Origin: Gadus chalcogrammus
Taxonomy: Eukaryota > Chordata > Actinopteri > Gadiformes > Gadidae
Length of the DNA: 64,000 nucleotides
Direction of reading: 5' to 3'
Assembly: GCF_026213295.1 (NCBI RefSeq)
Contig: NC_079423.1
Span: 689,814 to 753,813, forward strand
Positions 33,901 to 42,132 of the stretch are shown in pieces (the first letter of the stretch is position 1; each line of letters begins with the position of its first letter). The position numbers were made by a program, and so were the translations under genes. The notes beneath the pieces are model-generated. The model was given only the letters and a program-made list of their open reading frames with translations, made no database searches and was not told the DNA's origin.

Positions 33901-36900
33901 CCCAGTTTCGCTTGACTCCGTCTTTACGGAGATACTCCGAAACCGGATAGATCGAAACCGGAACGGTTTCGCCCGTTTCGGCTTCGTCTGGACGGGGCCT
34001 CAATCGCTCTCTCTCTCTCTGTCACACCTCCCCTCCCCCAGCCAGTACATTTGCATTTGAATAGATAAGTAAGGCCACAAAGCCGATTTCTGGCCGTGGC
34101 CGTTGGCTGTTTTCACACCTAACCATGCTCAACTGGCCCCTATTGTTCTCTGGCCTGTATTCACATTAGGCAATCGCAACTGTGGCCTGGCCACGGTAGG
34201 TCCTTGTACATACGTCATCACGTCGTGATACGTCACCATCAAGCGTCCGCTTAGTATTACAACACAGACAACACAGTTGACACGTTACTGACTTTGTTGC
34301 TTATTTGGAGCAGCACATTTTTATATTTCCGCGTGTGAGCTAGAACCCCAATTTACCCTCCCGGACCCTGCACACACTGGTGGTTTATTGGGTTTCATTC
34401 TGTCGTAAATAAGACCGCTCCGCTGTTCCAGGGATGGGGGGGGGAGGGATCTCCACAGAGATAACGCAGCGATATGATCATGAGCAGTTGACTTCTAACT
34501 TCATAAAGTGAAATGTGAGAGAGAAGGTGATGCAGTCATATTAAACAAAGACGTTGAAAGATGGTGCGGTCTACGAGAGAGACGCAAATTATTCTAACAC
34601 CCGTTCGTCCGGGGTTCAATCCCCACTGAATCAGTGTTTTAGGAAGGAATACTGGAGAAATAAAAAATAACTTTTCATGTCATTTATTTTCCATTTCTTT
34701 GAATATTCTAAATTGACTGACTATTTTTTCTCGACAGAAGTGGTCAGTGGTGAGTTTCTTGGCTGCCTGCCGCGAAACTCACCTGAATGGAATTTATGTG
34801 GCTGCAATTTCCCATGCAGTGTCTTTGTCATTGTGACAAAGGCTTATCAGTAACATTAATATTAACATTAACTTTATCATGAGTTTTTGCAAGGTATATT
34901 TGGGTTATAGGGATATTGTAAGACATATTTATTACATAAAAAGTAAATTGTTAAGCCTAATTTCTCTGATATAAAGGAAATTACAAAAATAAGACAACGG
35001 CAAGAATTAAATGAGATACCCAGGACGCGAACTCGGGTCACCCGAATTGCAGGGCAGATGTTAAACCACTCAGCCAACTGCTGGTTCATAATGTTGATGG
35101 AATGGAGTGGTGTTGACAAAATATCCACAATAACCGTATAGGCATATCTCAATTAATTTAATTACTTCATTTGCATAATTTAATCTTAAACCCTTAGTGA
35201 AAATATAGGCTGTTTGTACTTCATATATTTACATTTATGACAAAATCGTGAGGACTAGGCTTGTGACACACACACACAAATGTGGCGCTCACGCGGTAAT
35301 AGCTCATTGGCGCCACCTTATGTGCAAATGCACAGCCTCTCATTCAAATGACTTAGGGGTAATTTGACCCCTCTTGTGGCGCTAGTAGTAAGTAAAAATG
35401 GCCCGGCGTTTCTAGTGTTAACAAAAAATATATTCTGAGTCCATACCTGCAGCTCCTTATCTGCTGCCTTGGCCAGTTCTCCAGCTAGAGAGTCTAACCT
35501 CTGTCGGACTGGTCCGTCAACTGACAGAACATGAGCCAGCTCGCACAGTGACGGGTAGAGCTGGAGAGAGAGGAGCACACATTCAAGACAAGTCTTCCAA
35601 GCATAGGATCGGACACACACTTTACTTACCCTGCTTGCTTTAAAGGCAACATATGTCAACCAAGCTGGTAGTGATGCTACAAACCCTGGCAGTTTTGTTA
35701 AAAGATAAACAATGTAATGGCTTTGCATGGTTGAGCACACCACTGGGAGCTACCTATATTGTATAAAAATCAAGGTTCCTTAAATTATGTTCTGCATCAA
35801 ATCAAATTAACACATGCACTATAGCTTCTGTGAAGAAGCAGTCAATGATAGAGAAGCATTTTGTAAAACTAAGAAAAATACACTATTCGCCCATTGTTTC
35901 CGGCTGTGTTTTGTTTGTGTTCAGGGCATGCTTTCTACCTGTAGGTCTGGTCATGCCCTGTGACGAATAAGGTTCCAATTAGTTTTTCCTCAAAAAACTA
36001 ATAATTTACACCTGAGGTTGTCATTGACAATTATATATTCACTGACAGCACGGGAGCTCCTGGCTTCTTTCAGCACTTGTTTGGCAGCTTGGATCTCCTC
36101 CATGTCGCCAACACCTCGTAACACACACACCTGCTGCTCGACACGCACGCACAGACGCTCCATCACCTAGACAACACAAGGCCGGCAGAGGGACAGGTGT
36201 CGGAATGCACACAAACACACACATGCGGACACAAGTTTTTCTCCACTGGTTTAAATATATTTTTCCATTTTGATTCCTCACATCCGTTTGTATCAGATCT
36301 TACATTTACTGCTGGTAAATCATGCCTGGTAAAAACTGGTATGTCATTTCATAAAAAGAAATTGGACTGCATTGGAAATTGGAACAAGATCTGCCCCTAC
36401 TCTGCAGGCTGCAATACCTGCTCAGCGGTGCTGGTGACCAGGCCCTGGTGCAGGCGGAGGGCCTGTCTCTGGGAGAATTGTTGGGTTTGGTTGTTTCTCA
36501 GCAGAGCTCGCTGGATCTGCAGGGTATAGAAGTGGGGACAGAGAGAGCCTGACCATATTAGCATAGCTACCATTTAGTTGTATTTCACACTGCCTTGATT
36601 TAAGATAGGAGCGGGAAAAGGAGAGAGTGGAAAAGCTTAGATGTGGCTATTTTTTTCTAGGAGGATACAAAGCATCAATATAGTCGCTGGAGTAGAGATG
36701 GAAAATCAGCCAAATATCAATTTCACATTTTTTGCTTGAAATTTGACAAAGCAAAGCTTTAATGCGTGCATATCTCTTCCCTTTAAAAACTGAAACTGGC
36801 TGTTTTATGCTAGACTAGACCATAAAAAGTACATAATTTGTGCAATGAAACCATTTAGTTAAATTCCAATAAATAAATTGCACCGCTATGAAAATACATA

Positions 36901-37985
36901 AAGTTGTATTGGGTTTATTTCTGAAGTTTTACCAGGCGAATGCCAGACAAGGACACCAACCTTGGTTAGAGCCTGCTCCGTTTTCTCTGGGGCACTCCGG
37001 TATGCCTGGCTGATGTCACTGAGAGGGAGGGGCATGTACTGCAAGGTGAAATTACTTAAGAGGTAGACGATGGCGGTGTCAATGAAAACGTTGGAGGAAA
37101 AAAAGAAGAAAGTGTTATTAGAGCGGGGTTTTGTTCCAGAGAACCCTATCAAAAGAAACTTTGGTTTAGATTAAAATTTGCCAGTGGAGGAAGCTGTCTT
37201 AAAACATATTTATCACACTCGTTCAGAAGGGGGAAGAATTTGGCTTTGATCTATAACCATGTAATCTCTGGCCCTCAGCCCAGGTTTCATTCACACCTTT
37301 CCAATGTGTTGCTAGTTTACTGCTGTGCTATGAAGGAAGGCTGGTGTTCAAAGAGATGGTTTGAGTTGGTGGGTGTGTTTTGTGTTATCCTCTTACTGCT
37401 CGAGTGCCCGCGCTACATCCAAAAAGCCAGTCGCTGAGGTATTGTTTCGATCCCATGTCACGCTCCTGTAGGAGGCATCGGCAACCCAACACAAAGACAT
37501 GCTGAAATTGAATAGTTGGCTAATGTCTCTAAAGTATACATCTCTAAAACACATTCTGACTGTATGGTCTATTCTGAAAATGTAAACTTCAAGTTGAAGA
37601 TCTAGTCTTTTGCTGTCAGGGATGCTGAGAAACACAAAAGACAACACCTGTAAGCCATAAGACACATGGTAATAACTTACGCAACATTATAATAGAGAAA
37701 ATAGAAACAATTAATGCATAAAATATCCCAAAATACAGCTATCAACAAAGCATAAGAGTAAGTAGGTATATGACGATGATAGGCACTCCTACCACCTGAC
37801 CTCCACGCTCACCTGAGTGTGGTGTTGATCTGAAGAGCCTTGCTCAGCATCTTAGCACCAATGTCCTCCATGCTGTTCCCACTCAGGTCCACTTTCCTGA
37901 GGCAGGTGTTGCTGCCCAGGGTGTTCACCAACACCGTGCCCCGAGAGCGGAGACGCGATTCAGTCAGCGACAGAGACTGCAGCGC
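27848..37985 (-). CDS. CARMIL-family gene, ten exons (end of LRR domain through helical domain), partial
   Basis: CARMIL proteins (LRRC16 family) bind actin capping protein and link it to membranes and myosin I. Ten minus-strand exons, each with AG/GT borders and compatible phases, join into one open frame: 37813-37985, 37397-37465, 36961-37054, 36418-36516, 36047-36166, 35447-35560, 28475-28650, 28239-28326, 28000-28113 and 27848-27914. The product runs from a leucine-rich repeat ([20 protein letters not shown]) through the post-LRR cap ([16 protein letters not shown]) into the helical dimerisation domain ([24 protein letters not shown]) and the start of the disordered tail ([10 protein letters not shown]). 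The N-terminal PH-like and most LRR exons and the capping-protein-binding region are not found here. I cannot say which CARMIL paralogue it is; CARMIL2 is possible. The 7.1-kb intron at 28651-35446 holds the foldback element. Confidence 0.9.
28000..28113 (-). CDS. CARMIL-like exon: linker
   Basis: Thirty-eight codons encode [19 protein letters not shown] and [13 protein letters not shown]. The acceptor is TTGTTTTGTCAG and the donor GTGAGT. Phase 0 at both ends. It is acidic and low-complexity, as expected after the helical domain. Confidence 0.78.
28239..28326 (-). CDS. CARMIL-like exon: helical domain end
   Basis: Completes an Asp codon, then encodes [20 protein letters not shown] and ELYATHKAL. 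The acceptor is CACGCCCCCAG and the donor GTAAAT. It ends in phase 0. Confidence 0.9.
28327..28474. repeat. Intron with a GA-rich simple repeat
   Basis: GAGAGAGAAAGCGAGAGAGG at 28337-28376 lies just upstream (minus sense) of the 28239-28326 exon and forms its pyrimidine-rich acceptor region. Confidence 0.7.
28475..28650 (-). CDS. CARMIL-like exon: helical domain
   Basis: Encodes [20 protein letters not shown], then [19 protein letters not shown] and AQDIHRALE. The donor is GTAAGA and it ends in phase 2. It follows the KELQ end of the previous exon in frame, as in other CARMIL proteins. Confidence 0.9.
28651..29780. other. Intron of the CARMIL-like gene, no recognisable gene
   Basis: AT-rich sequence with a CAGG/CAGA simple repeat at 29410-29457. 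The short frames have no recognisable domains. Confidence 0.6.
29795..29866 (+). other. tRNA-like segment at the outer end of the left arm
   Basis: TGGCTGAGTGG fits a pol III A box and AGTTCGCGTCC a near-consensus B box about 35 bp later. The inverted copy is at 35022-35086 (minus) with the same boxes. The cloverleaf is imperfect, so a tRNA-derived SINE or tRNA relic is more likely than a functional tRNA. Confidence 0.45.
30268..31374. mobile_element. hAT element remnant with 8-bp duplication, in the left arm
   Basis: GTTAGAAT lies directly before (30260-30267) and after (31375-31382) the insert. The right arm has the single uninterrupted GTTAGAAT in inverse form. The ends are CATGGGTGGATTACTGCACG and the inverse of CATAGACGGATTATGACAT. 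Both have a nearby GCCCAGGGGCCC. The 8-bp duplication is diagnostic of hAT. The interior contains a tandem, partly palindromic block of CCCCACAAGTTACTAACAGT at 30335-30480. Confidence 0.88.
30861..31019 (+). pseudogene. hAT transposase C-terminal remnant
   Basis: The frame encodes [20 protein letters not shown] and [19 protein letters not shown] before a stop. This is the end of a hAT dimerisation domain (compare MGQERLSGLAVISI at 12.9 kb). The rest of the transposase is absent. Confidence 0.75.
31966..32150. other. Foldback loop, repeated end motif
   Basis: Positions 31967-32017 repeat the CTCCAGTATTCCTTCCTA and GGATTGAACCCCGGACGAAC sequence of the arms (also at 30207-30255), so the loop begins with a further copy of an arm segment. 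Confidence 0.6.
32155..32784 (+). pseudogene. PiggyBac transposase, C-terminal third with cysteine-rich domain
   Basis: This matches piggyBac transposable-element-derived proteins of the PGBD type. NKIRREMPP and [13 protein letters not shown] lie upstream in shifted frames. The open frame 32341-32784 gives [40 protein letters not shown] and HILYKQCM. A basic linker and a C-terminal cysteine-rich finger follow (C-X4-[18 protein letters not shown] and ICCEC). The catalytic D,D part upstream is missing, so it cannot be an active enzyme. It is the only piggyBac protein sequence in a window with several TTAA-flanked elements. Confidence 0.9.
32945..33244. other. Loop segment with hAT-like fragments, no gene
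   Basis: CAGTGTTGGGCAGTAACGCATTAC and GGGACGACTAGTCGGCGTAG type sequences resemble ends of fish hAT elements. A C-rich run lies near 33065. No coding potential is seen. Confidence 0.45.
33386..33999. mobile_element. GGCCCC-ended MITE (PIF/Harbinger-like), copy 2, in the right arm
   Basis: GGCCCCGTCCACAC at the left mirrors CTGGACGGGGCC at the right. TCA flanks both ends (33383-33385 and 34000-34002). The left arm of the foldback has a single CTTTCTCAATCGC (inverse) at the same place, so the 3-bp TCA duplication is proven by an empty site. Internal subterminal repeats of GAAACCG type (for example near 33520 and 33950) are frequent. The 33663-33950 frame has no recognisable domain. Confidence 0.85.
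35091..35446. other. CARMIL-like intron remainder
   Basis: AT-rich with a short ACACACACAC run near 35270. No gene or exon is seen. Confidence 0.6.
35447..35560 (-). CDS. CARMIL-like exon: helical domain
   Basis: Thirty-eight codons encode [20 protein letters not shown] and [18 protein letters not shown]. The acceptor is CTCTCTCTCCAG and the donor GTATGG. The intron that follows contains the 5.3-kb foldback element. Confidence 0.9.
36047..36166 (-). CDS. CARMIL-like exon: helical domain
   Basis: Forty codons encode [18 protein letters not shown] and [18 protein letters not shown]. The acceptor is GTGTTGTCTAG and the donor GTCAGT, a weak but usable donor. Phase 0 at both ends. Confidence 0.85.
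36418..36516 (-). CDS. CARMIL-like exon: start of helical region
   Basis: Thirty-three codons encode [19 protein letters not shown] and [14 protein letters not shown]. The acceptor is TATACCCTGCAG and the donor GTATTG. Phase 0 at both ends. Confidence 0.88.
36961..37054 (-). CDS. CARMIL-like exon: post-LRR cap
   Basis: Encodes [20 protein letters not shown] and [11 protein letters not shown]. The acceptor CTCTTAAG is pyrimidine-poor but keeps the frame. The donor is GTTGGT. It ends in phase 0. Confidence 0.88.
37397..37465 (-). CDS. CARMIL-like exon: last LRR
   Basis: Encodes [20 protein letters not shown], a very characteristic CARMIL block. The acceptor is CCTCCTACAG and the donor GTAAGA. 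It completes the Arg codon of the previous exon and ends in phase 2. Confidence 0.9.
37813..37985 (-). CDS. CARMIL-like exon: leucine-rich repeats
   Basis: Encodes [16 protein letters not shown], then [20 protein letters not shown] and KALQINTTL, i.e. LxxLxLxxN repeats. The acceptor is TTTTCCGTCCCCAG and the donor GTGAGC. It ends in phase 2 (AG of an Arg codon). Confidence 0.9.
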
Positions 37986-38216
37986 CTGGGGACGGAAAAG
38001 ACATGTGGCAGAGAGAGAGAGAGAGAGAGAGAGATGTGAAGAATGTAGACACACCATAGCCATGCCAAACTCTAATCGCAGGAAGAGGGATGCAAGCTCC
38101 CATCCACGCAAGAAAAAAATCCCACATCCCCAAGCTGCGAGATAAAAAAATGCAAGATGAAATGCTGACAAAAGGCAGGGCCCACATCGGCGAAGGTTGG
38201 ATGGCGAAATCGCCAT
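37986..38216. other. CARMIL-like intron, GA repeat
   Basis: A (GA)n run at 38009-38033 lies just upstream (minus sense) of the LRR exon. Nothing else is recognisable. Confidence 0.6.
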
Positions 38217-38518
38217 TGTGACAGCCCTCTGGCACTTCCTGATTGAGTGATCAGTGTAATGGCTAATACCCATGCGGGCTGAGCTCCTCAGCTATATAAA
38301 CTGTAGGAGTCAGCCACTTGCTCTCTCTCTCCCTTGACGTATGGTTTGTTTAGGGTTTTTGGTTAACTTTGCTCATCCACACACAGCACTGATTATTACT
38401 GATTTGCATGCATCCCTTTAACTTACTTTACGTTAAGTTGGTTAAATAAACTATGATTGTCAAACTTAAAGCTATGTGTGGTCTCCTCCTTGTCATTCCC
38501 TTGAGCCGGGCTGTGACA
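38217..38518 (+). repeat. Gypsy-type LTR (302 bp)
   Basis: It starts TGTGACAGCCC and ends GGGCTGTGACA, a short inverted repeat with TG...CA ends. It contains a TATA box (CTATATAAACTG, 38290) and an AATAAA signal (38444). A gag start lies downstream. The second LTR is not in the window. Confidence 0.65.
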
Positions 38519-38980
38519 GTATCACACATAACAGTTTGGTAGTTATTTTGTGAGAGCATTTGTTTGAATTGGGGTAGATTGTTTGGGGTACGTCTACAGG
38601 GGCTGGTATTTAGGTTGCTTCGGGAATAACTGGAGTTTTTCTTGGCAGGATTAGCAACTTGCTCTATTGGAGAGTTTGTTTGCATCCTTTTCGTTTTATG
38701 TGGTGGTGAAAGCGGGTAGACCTATATGCTCAGGATCCCGTCTAGGGTGTTCTGAGGGTAACTGCATAGCAGGGTCTTTTCAGACCCACTGGTTTACAGC
38801 GAGTAAATACCCCCAGCCGGTAATCACACCAAGACTAGGGATGAGATATACAGTTAGCTTTTGGAGATTAGCTAGGGTAGGGAAAGCTCCAGTGTTCCTT
38901 TTAGCTAGTGATTGTATTGCTGCCTATACAGCACCCTCTTTTTTTTTTGGTCGGCTCATGCTGCGATTGTTGGAGCAGTA

Positions 38981-39124
38981 TGGCTTCTATAGTAGAGGAA
39001 TTTGTTTGGTCTCCTTCTGAGGCGTTGCTTGATAACTGCACGAAGGATCAGGTTTAGTCAATTGCTGATTATTTCAAGATTCAGATTGCAGCCACTCCTC
39101 TGAAGGACACCATAAAACGCATCC
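38981..39124 (+). pseudogene. Ty3/gypsy Gag N-terminal fragment
   Basis: The ATG at 38981 encodes ASIVEEFVWSPSEALLDNCT and KDQV, a stop, then SIADYFKIQIAATPLKDTIK. This resembles the N-terminal helix of Gag in fish gypsy elements. It ends at the TTAA element inserted at 39125. Confidence 0.55.
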
Positions 39125-39300
39125 TTAAAGGTCCCATGACATGAAAATCTCACTTTATGAGGTTTTCTAACATAAATATGAGTTCCCCTAGCCTGCCTAT
39201 GGTCCCCCAGTGGCTAAAACTTGCGTTTGGTGTAAAACGAGCACTAGCTGTTCTGCTGGCCTTTGAAAAAACGGAGGCTCAAGCGCGCTGATTTGGAATG
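39125..39300. mobile_element. TTAA-flanked element (GGTCCCATGACATG family), truncated copy 3
   Basis: TTAAAGGTCCCATGACATG is followed by the same subterminal sequence as the inverse of 7500-7674. Similarity stops near 39300, after GATTTGGAATGTCT. The last ~30 bp (from 39272) are part of the duplicated unit and recur at 41761. Confidence 0.85.
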
Positions 39301-39436
39301 TCTCTGGTTGCAACCCGGTATCACGCGATTGCGTGCTCCTGCTCACGAATGTTAATCTATTGAAGCGTGTTCCAGAGCACGACTTTTTTTTCTGAATGGG
39401 AGTGTTCTCAGACAATTAACGTGCTCCACAAAACGG

Positions 39437-39469
39437 TACGAGAGAGAGAGAAAGAGAGAGAGGGAGAGG

Positions 39470-39527
<58 letters not shown>

Positions 39528-39530
39528 GGC
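39437..39530. repeat. (GA)n microsatellite, copy A
   Basis: GA-rich tract. The equivalent tract at 41926-42031 is 12 bp longer and accounts for most of the length difference between the duplication copies. Confidence 0.95.
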
Positions 39531-39595
39531 TTCAGAAAGGGTGTGCGCAGATAGTACAGTGCACCCTAGTTATGTTTATGCCAAAACCACAAATG

Positions 39596-39631
<36 letters not shown>

Positions 39632-40133
39632 CCTAATTATATATATTGCCTATATATATATATATAGGCTATATATATAATTAGGCTATAATTATATTAT
39701 TTAGCGTGTAATGAGACAATCTATAGCCAAATTGTCGAAGATGCCCGAGAATCTCCGGGGATATCAGCATGGGAAATCGGCGAATCAGACCAATGAACCT
39801 ATAAAGAAAGACGTCATCTCAAGCGGGAGAGAACGTTTGCGGTGCTGGTTTGTGTCACGTAAGTACAGGGCTCTCAAGTCTCATGCATTCGGCGTGAGAC
39901 ACACGCAATTCAACTAATGCACACGCTCGAACCTGGTCTCACGAAAATACGTGACACGTTATTTAATCTATTGAAACGTGATCAGGGACACGTAGGCCTA
40001 TTTTCAAAATTTTGTATTTCAATTGGAAGTAGGCTATTTGTCGTGTCACTAAGCATGACTTCCAAACTAAGGTTCTGTCCGGGAGCGTTCTCCCTAATGT
40101 CCCTTATGGAGCTCCGTACAGATCATTCATTTT

Positions 40134-40241
40134 TGAAAATTGTCTGTGATAACTAACAAATGACAGCTTTTGGCCACCCGTTTCTACTTAAAATTGTCTG
40201 TGATAACTAACAAATGACAGCTTTTGGCCACCCGTTTCTAT
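40134..40241. repeat. 54-bp direct repeat (two copies)
   Basis: AAAATTGTCTGTGATAACTA through CCACCCGTTTCTA occurs twice in tandem, also in copy B (42635-42742) and inverted in the 53.6-53.74 kb relative. Confidence 0.9.
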
Positions 40242-40597
40242 TTTCACCTTTGATACTGAGAAATTGTGACAATACACGGATATATTAAATGCAGGTGCGC
40301 TGCTCTGTAGGCAAACCGCGAAGGAAAAAGGGTAGCTGCTTCATCTGTTCTTTTTAGAATTGTATGTCTTGATGTTTATTTTATCGAGCCATCTATTCTC
40401 TTGTTTTTGGCTATGTGAATGAACGTCTGCGTCGATGCCTCGATCGCAAGTCCAGTGTCGCGAGCGGACGTTGCCATGACATCTAGAAATCATACCGTAT
40501 TTAATGGGTTGTAGTGAGTGTAACATAATTCACCTACAGTATTTTGTTATGTGTTGTTCTTTCAATTGTGTTAGGCATGTCGTTTACTGTCTTGGTG

Positions 40598-40722
40598 GTC
40601 GCGTCAAATGACGTAGGACGCGAATGTTCAAGAACCTTCCTACGTCATTTGACGCGATCGCCCGTTTCCCGGCAACAGACGATCGCGTCGTCTGCAACAG
40701 ACGATCGCGTCGTCTGTTGCTA
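40598..40722. repeat. Perfect hairpins in the duplicated unit
   Basis: GCGTCAAATGACGTAGGA at about 40601 is answered by TCCTACGTCATTTGACGC at about 40638. Tandem CAACAGACGATCGCGTCGTC palindromes follow. The same hairpins are present at 43100-43220. They are absent from the related inverted copy at 53.3 kb. Confidence 0.9.
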
Positions 40723-41760
40723 TTCGATTAAACAATTAAATACAATACAAATATAAAGTAAAAACAAGTGTTATCTAGCGATCCGTTATCTGTATTATGT
40801 TATTTCGTCTTTTGGAAACATGAGCCGAATGTTTTTTGCAACCTGCCCGGCAACAGACGATTGCGTCGTTTGTTGCCAGGCAGGTTGTCAAGATGTAAAC
40901 AAATGATGACGTAGGCCGGTACAATTTTCGCCCCCGGTACAATTTTAACGTGACAGCTGCAGTGCGTGCATTAACTCCTGATGTAGCCCTACAGACACCT
41001 GCTAAGTAGTTCCAGTCAGTGTTTAGATTCTCTGCCCGAGCCCGACGCGGGCCGATATTTGCCACCACTATACTCGGGCCGGGCCTTTGATCGAGCGTTT
41101 TTATTTTTATTTTACCATTGGTTTATTGGCCTAATCTGAGGAGAAATCTATGCCATAAACAGAAATATTATAGGCCTTTATTGCACGGGTCTTCTCAATG
41201 CCGTGGAACGCTCCTTTCACTTGCATGGGTAGTAGTCCGTTGACTTGTCTACCCCAGCGTCTTCCGTTGATAAGCGACGTCACCGTCTTTGCGGACAAAT
41301 TATTTCTCTGCTGATCAACACTACGAATGGCCAAAAGACTTGTATCCCCCCCCCCCCCCCCCCCCCCTTAAATAAATACTATGGCAGAATTATTATTATT
41401 ATTATTCTCATTCAACTTGAACATACGTTTTTACAGTAGAGTGGTGGAGGGATGACGTATGTTGGCCAACCCGGAAGTGAGCGTCGCCCTGTATTCCCTC
41501 GACAAAAAGCCAACGGGTTCTGCCATTGGATTTTGCATTATTACAGAAATATTTGCATCTTTGAAGCACCTCCTCAAAAACTGAAAATAAATAAATACAT
41601 AAAAATAACCGTGCTCCAAAGAAGTCGAAATGTAAACCAATGCATTCTGAATTCAGATTCAGACTTTATTGTCATTGTGCAAACTTGTACAATGAAATTG
41701 GGGTGGTGCTCACTACCCATAGTGCAAAATAAAGCAGTGCAAAAATACAAACACAAACAA

Positions 41761-41958
41761 CGGAGGCTCAAGCGCGCTGATTTGGAATGTCTCTGGTTGC
41801 AACCCGGTATCACGCGATTGCGTGCTCCTGCTCACGAATGTTAATCTATTGAAGCGTGTTCCAGAGCACGACTTTTTTTTCTGAATGGGAGTGTTCTCAG
41901 ACAATTAACGTGCTCCACAAAACGGTACGAGAGAGAGAGAAAGAGAGAGAGGGAGAGG

Positions 41959-42030
<72 letters not shown>

Positions 42031-42098
42031 GGCTTCAGAAAGGGTGTGCGCAGATAGTACAGTGCACCCTAGTTATGTTTATGCCAAAACCACAAATG

Positions 42099-42132
<34 letters not shown>

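Larger units (their letters stand above)
29781..35090. mobile_element. Foldback element (about 1.2-kb inverted arms) in a CARMIL intron
   Basis: The left arm, 29781-30267 plus 31375-31965, is mirrored by the right arm, 33245-33385 plus 34000-35090. Shared blocks include AACCAGCAGTTGGCTGAGTGG, GGCAGGCAGCCAAGAAACTC, GGGATTGAACCCCGGACGAA and CACAAACATGATACTTTTAAG. The loop, about 31966-33244, carries a piggyBac transposase fragment. Each arm was later hit once (30268-31374 on the left, 33386-33999 on the right), and the other arm preserves the uninterrupted site. The terminal duplication of the foldback itself is not visible. Confidence 0.88.
39272..41760. repeat. Tandem segmental duplication, copy A (about 2.49 kb)
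   Basis: Nearly identical to 41761-44260. Visible differences are a shorter GA run, one extra C in the poly-C tract near 41350, and one substitution (GTTATGTG here, GTTGTGTG in copy B, near 40548). The unit runs from the tail of a TTAA element to the 3' tail of the CR1/Rex1-like LINE. No credible gene lies inside; the short frames repeat in both copies. Confidence 0.95.

Noticed and set aside
33663..33950. Hydrophobic 95-codon frame as a membrane protein
   Set aside because: It lies inside a non-autonomous MITE, has no homology I recognise, and hydrophobic runs arise by chance from T-rich sequence.
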